Source: Enteractinococcus sp.
GTDB lineage: Bacteria > Actinomycetota > Actinomycetes > Actinomycetales > Micrococcaceae
Length of the DNA stretch: 8,061 bases
Assembly (NCBI GenBank): GCA_029267455.1
Contig: JAJUIX010000051.1
Span: 1 to 8,061 of the forward strand
Direction: 5' to 3'
Shown: positions 6,615-8,061 of the stretch, in pieces
Numbering within the stretch: the first letter of the stretch is position 1
Layout of the letters: each line of letters opens with the position of its first letter
Translations under genes and position numbers: made by a program
The notes under the pieces: model-generated
Databases searched by the model: none
What the model saw: the letters and a program-made list of their open reading frames with translations, nothing else
What the model was told of the DNA's origin: nothing

Positions 6615-7604
6615 TCATGTTGTGGGATTATCGACGTCGCTATCATCGCTTGTCGAGCTGGGTTTTTCGGTGCTTTGGTCCGTCTCATCTTTGGACGCGT
6701 CAGGTGTATCGCTGTCACGTCCGTCGCGGTAAATCTTGTTCGCTTCGGCTCGGGCTTCCGGTGTTTTTGGGCGCCGAACAATCGAGTAAATCAGCAGACT
6801 TGTGGCAACCAGGAACATGATGACGGAGGTCCAAGTATTGGTCCGTGCGGTGATACCGAGGATGGTGAATTCTTGGGCTTGGTCTAATCGGATGGATTCG
6901 ATGGGGATCCGGCCTAAGGTGTACCACACGATATAGGACCACAGCATCATGCCGTTGCGCAGTTTGAAGCGCCGGTCCAACAGCAGTAGGACCGCTACCC
7001 CCAGCAGGTTCCAGAGGGATTCATAGAGGAAGGTGGGATGAAATAAGGTGTCGGCGGGCAGCCCGGGCGGGAAATTATAGTGCGTGGGATCGACTTCGAG
7101 TCCCCAGGGCAGCGTGGTGGGTTCACCGAATAGTTCCTGGTTGAAGTAGTTGCCCCAGCGGCCGACGGCTTGGGCTAGCAAGATGCCGGGTGCTACGGCA
7201 TCGGCGACCGGAATCATTCGCAGTCCGTAGCGACGGCATGCAAACCACACCCCGAGCGCTCCCCCGCCGATGGCGCCCCAGATGGCGATGCCACCTTCCC
7301 AGATCGCAAAGATTTTCGACAGATCTCCGGTGCCGTTATAGCCGGGACCGAAGTACACATCAGGCACGGTGATGACGTGATAGAGACGCGCCCCGATGAT
7401 GCCAAAGACCACGGCCCACAGACCGACGTCGTAGATTTCTTCGGGTTTGCCGCCACGTTTTTCCCACCGTTTGCCACCCAACCAGAAGGCGAGGATCCCG
7501 CCGGCGATGATGCATAGCGCATAGAAGTGGATCTTCAGTGGACCGAGATCAATGCCATCGGCGGCCGGGGGCGGGATCGATGCGATCAGGGTTGCAAGCT
7601 GCAT
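6615..7604 (-). CDS. lgt: prolipoprotein diacylglyceryl transferase
   Basis: Membrane enzyme that transfers diacylglycerol from phosphatidylglycerol to the lipobox cysteine of prelipoproteins, the first step of lipoprotein maturation. The product is 329 residues with about seven membrane helices. The signature GRWGNYFNQELFG (148-160) holds R149 and N152, matching the E. coli R143/N146 region. HPTFLYESLWN (189-199) and GRIPIESIRLDQ (231-242) with E236 and R239 are also typical. Where the E. coli enzyme has H103-G-G, this one has E103-G-G (IWEGGIAIWG). Residues 280-329 form a hydrophilic tail, strongly Asp/Ser/Thr-rich from about 296, common in actinobacterial Lgt and probably dispensable. The ATG lies 36 bases after the trpA stop, with a weak, distant ribosome site (GAGGACAGG). 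The neighbourhood trpA-lgt-pyk is conserved in actinobacteria, so co-transcription is likely although the functions are unrelated. Confidence 0.95.
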   Translation of the reverse strand: MQLATLIASIPPPAADGIDLGPLKIHFYALCIIAGGILAFWLGGKRWEKRGGKPEEIYDVGLWAVVFGIIGARLYHVITVPDVYFGPGYNGTGDLSKIFAIWEGGIAIWGAIGGGALGVWFACRRYGLRMIPVADAVAPGILLAQAVGRWGNYFNQELFGEPTTLPWGLEVDPTHYNFPPGLPADTLFHPTFLYESLWNLLGVAVLLLLDRRFKLRNGMMLWSYIVWYTLGRIPIESIRLDQAQEFTILGITARTNTWTSVIMFLVATSLLIYSIVRRPKTPEARAEANKIYRDGRDSDTPDASKDETDQSTEKPSSTSDDSDVDNPTT

Positions 7605-7640
7605 AACGTGGTGGACCTGTCCTCGATGTCGTGGGGTGTA

Positions 7641-8061
7641 TTAGTTCTTTGTGGCGCCAGTGACGAGTTTGCGGGTGAGGGTTCCGACGGCTTCTGGTCC
7701 GCCGTCTCGCAAGGCGGTCACCAGCGCGGTCCCGACGATAGCTCCGTCAGCGTAACTGCCGATTTCGGCCACGTGTTCAGGTTCTGAGATCCCTAGGCCA
7801 ACGCAGACGCGTGGTGCGCCCGCTGCGTGAGCACGCTGGACAACACGTTCGGCCGCATCTGATACTTCACTGCGCGCACCGGTAATTCCCATAACCGATA
7901 CGGCATAGACAAATCCGCGCGAGGATTCGACCGTGAGTTTGACGCGCTCATCCGGAGATGACGGGGCGGTCAAAAAGATTCGGTCCAGCCCGTATTTATC
8001 GGAAGCTTCAAACCATTCGGCTGCTTCTTCGGGTACCAGGTCTGGCGTGACGAGGCCGGCG
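7641..8061 (-). CDS. trpA: tryptophan synthase alpha subunit, 5' part outside window
   Basis: The alpha subunit cleaves indole-3-glycerol phosphate to indole and glyceraldehyde 3-phosphate and passes indole to the TrpB active site; it is cytoplasmic. The open frame enters from the right edge and gives the last 140 residues of a protein usually about 265 long. It begins AGLVTPDLVPEEAAEWF. Recognisable parts are IFLTAPSSPDERV, the flexible loop VSVMGITGAR with the conserved Thr, and the phosphate-binding segments VGLGISEPEHV and DGAIVGTALV, where Thr replaces the more usual Ser of the GSA motif. The catalytic Glu and Asp lie in the missing part. A TTG at 7973 (residue 30 of the visible part) is internal, not a start. 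Upstream trpB and trpC would be expected beyond the right edge; lgt follows after 36 bases with no terminator seen between them. Confidence 0.95.
   Translation of the reverse strand, partial: AGLVTPDLVPEEAAEWFEASDKYGLDRIFLTAPSSPDERVKLTVESSRGFVYAVSVMGITGARSEVSDAAERVVQRAHAAGAPRVCVGLGISEPEHVAEIGSYADGAIVGTALVTALRDGGPEAVGTLTRKLVTGATKN

Overview
The window is a chromosomal segment from a moderately to highly GC-rich Actinomycetota bacterium; GC counted by hand in several 60-base lines runs from about 50% to 70%. The assignment rests on three things. A PdtaR-type receiver-ANTAR regulator lies beside a trpA-lgt-pyk block, as in mycobacteria and relatives. The Mrp antiporter has MrpA and MrpB fused. 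The protein sequences themselves look actinobacterial. A member of the Micrococcales is my best guess, but nothing here fixes the genus.

Left part (1-4008, minus strand): the start of a Mrp multisubunit cation/proton antiporter operon, read right to left as mrpA (with a fused MrpB domain), mrpC, then mrpD, which runs off the left edge. The genes are joined by 4-base ATGA stop/start overlaps. The remaining subunits (MrpE, F and G) would lie beyond the left edge. The complex sits in the cytoplasmic membrane and normally exports Na+ in exchange for protons.

Middle (4009-4446): the only sizeable stretch without a protein gene. It holds a tRNA-Leu(CAA) on the minus strand with its own promoter and a strong terminator hairpin, a second small hairpin, the leader and a possible promoter of the mrp operon, and the probable promoter of the plus-strand regulator.

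Right part (4447-8061): one plus-strand gene, a PdtaR-like response regulator that acts on RNA, ends exactly where the convergent pyruvate kinase gene ends, with no base between the two stop codons. Upstream of pyk on the minus strand lie lgt (prolipoprotein diacylglyceryl transferase) and the 3' part of trpA (tryptophan synthase alpha). trpA-lgt are 36 bases apart and lgt-pyk 68, so trpA-lgt-pyk probably form one transcription unit, but pyk also appears to have its own promoter placed for a leaderless mRNA.

The genes are conserved housekeeping or ion-homeostasis functions. I found no mobile element, CRISPR array, defence system or clearly new system. The items most worth a second look are the zero-gap convergent pdtaR/pyk pair, the possible leaderless pyk start, and the crowded signals between mrpA and the tRNA.
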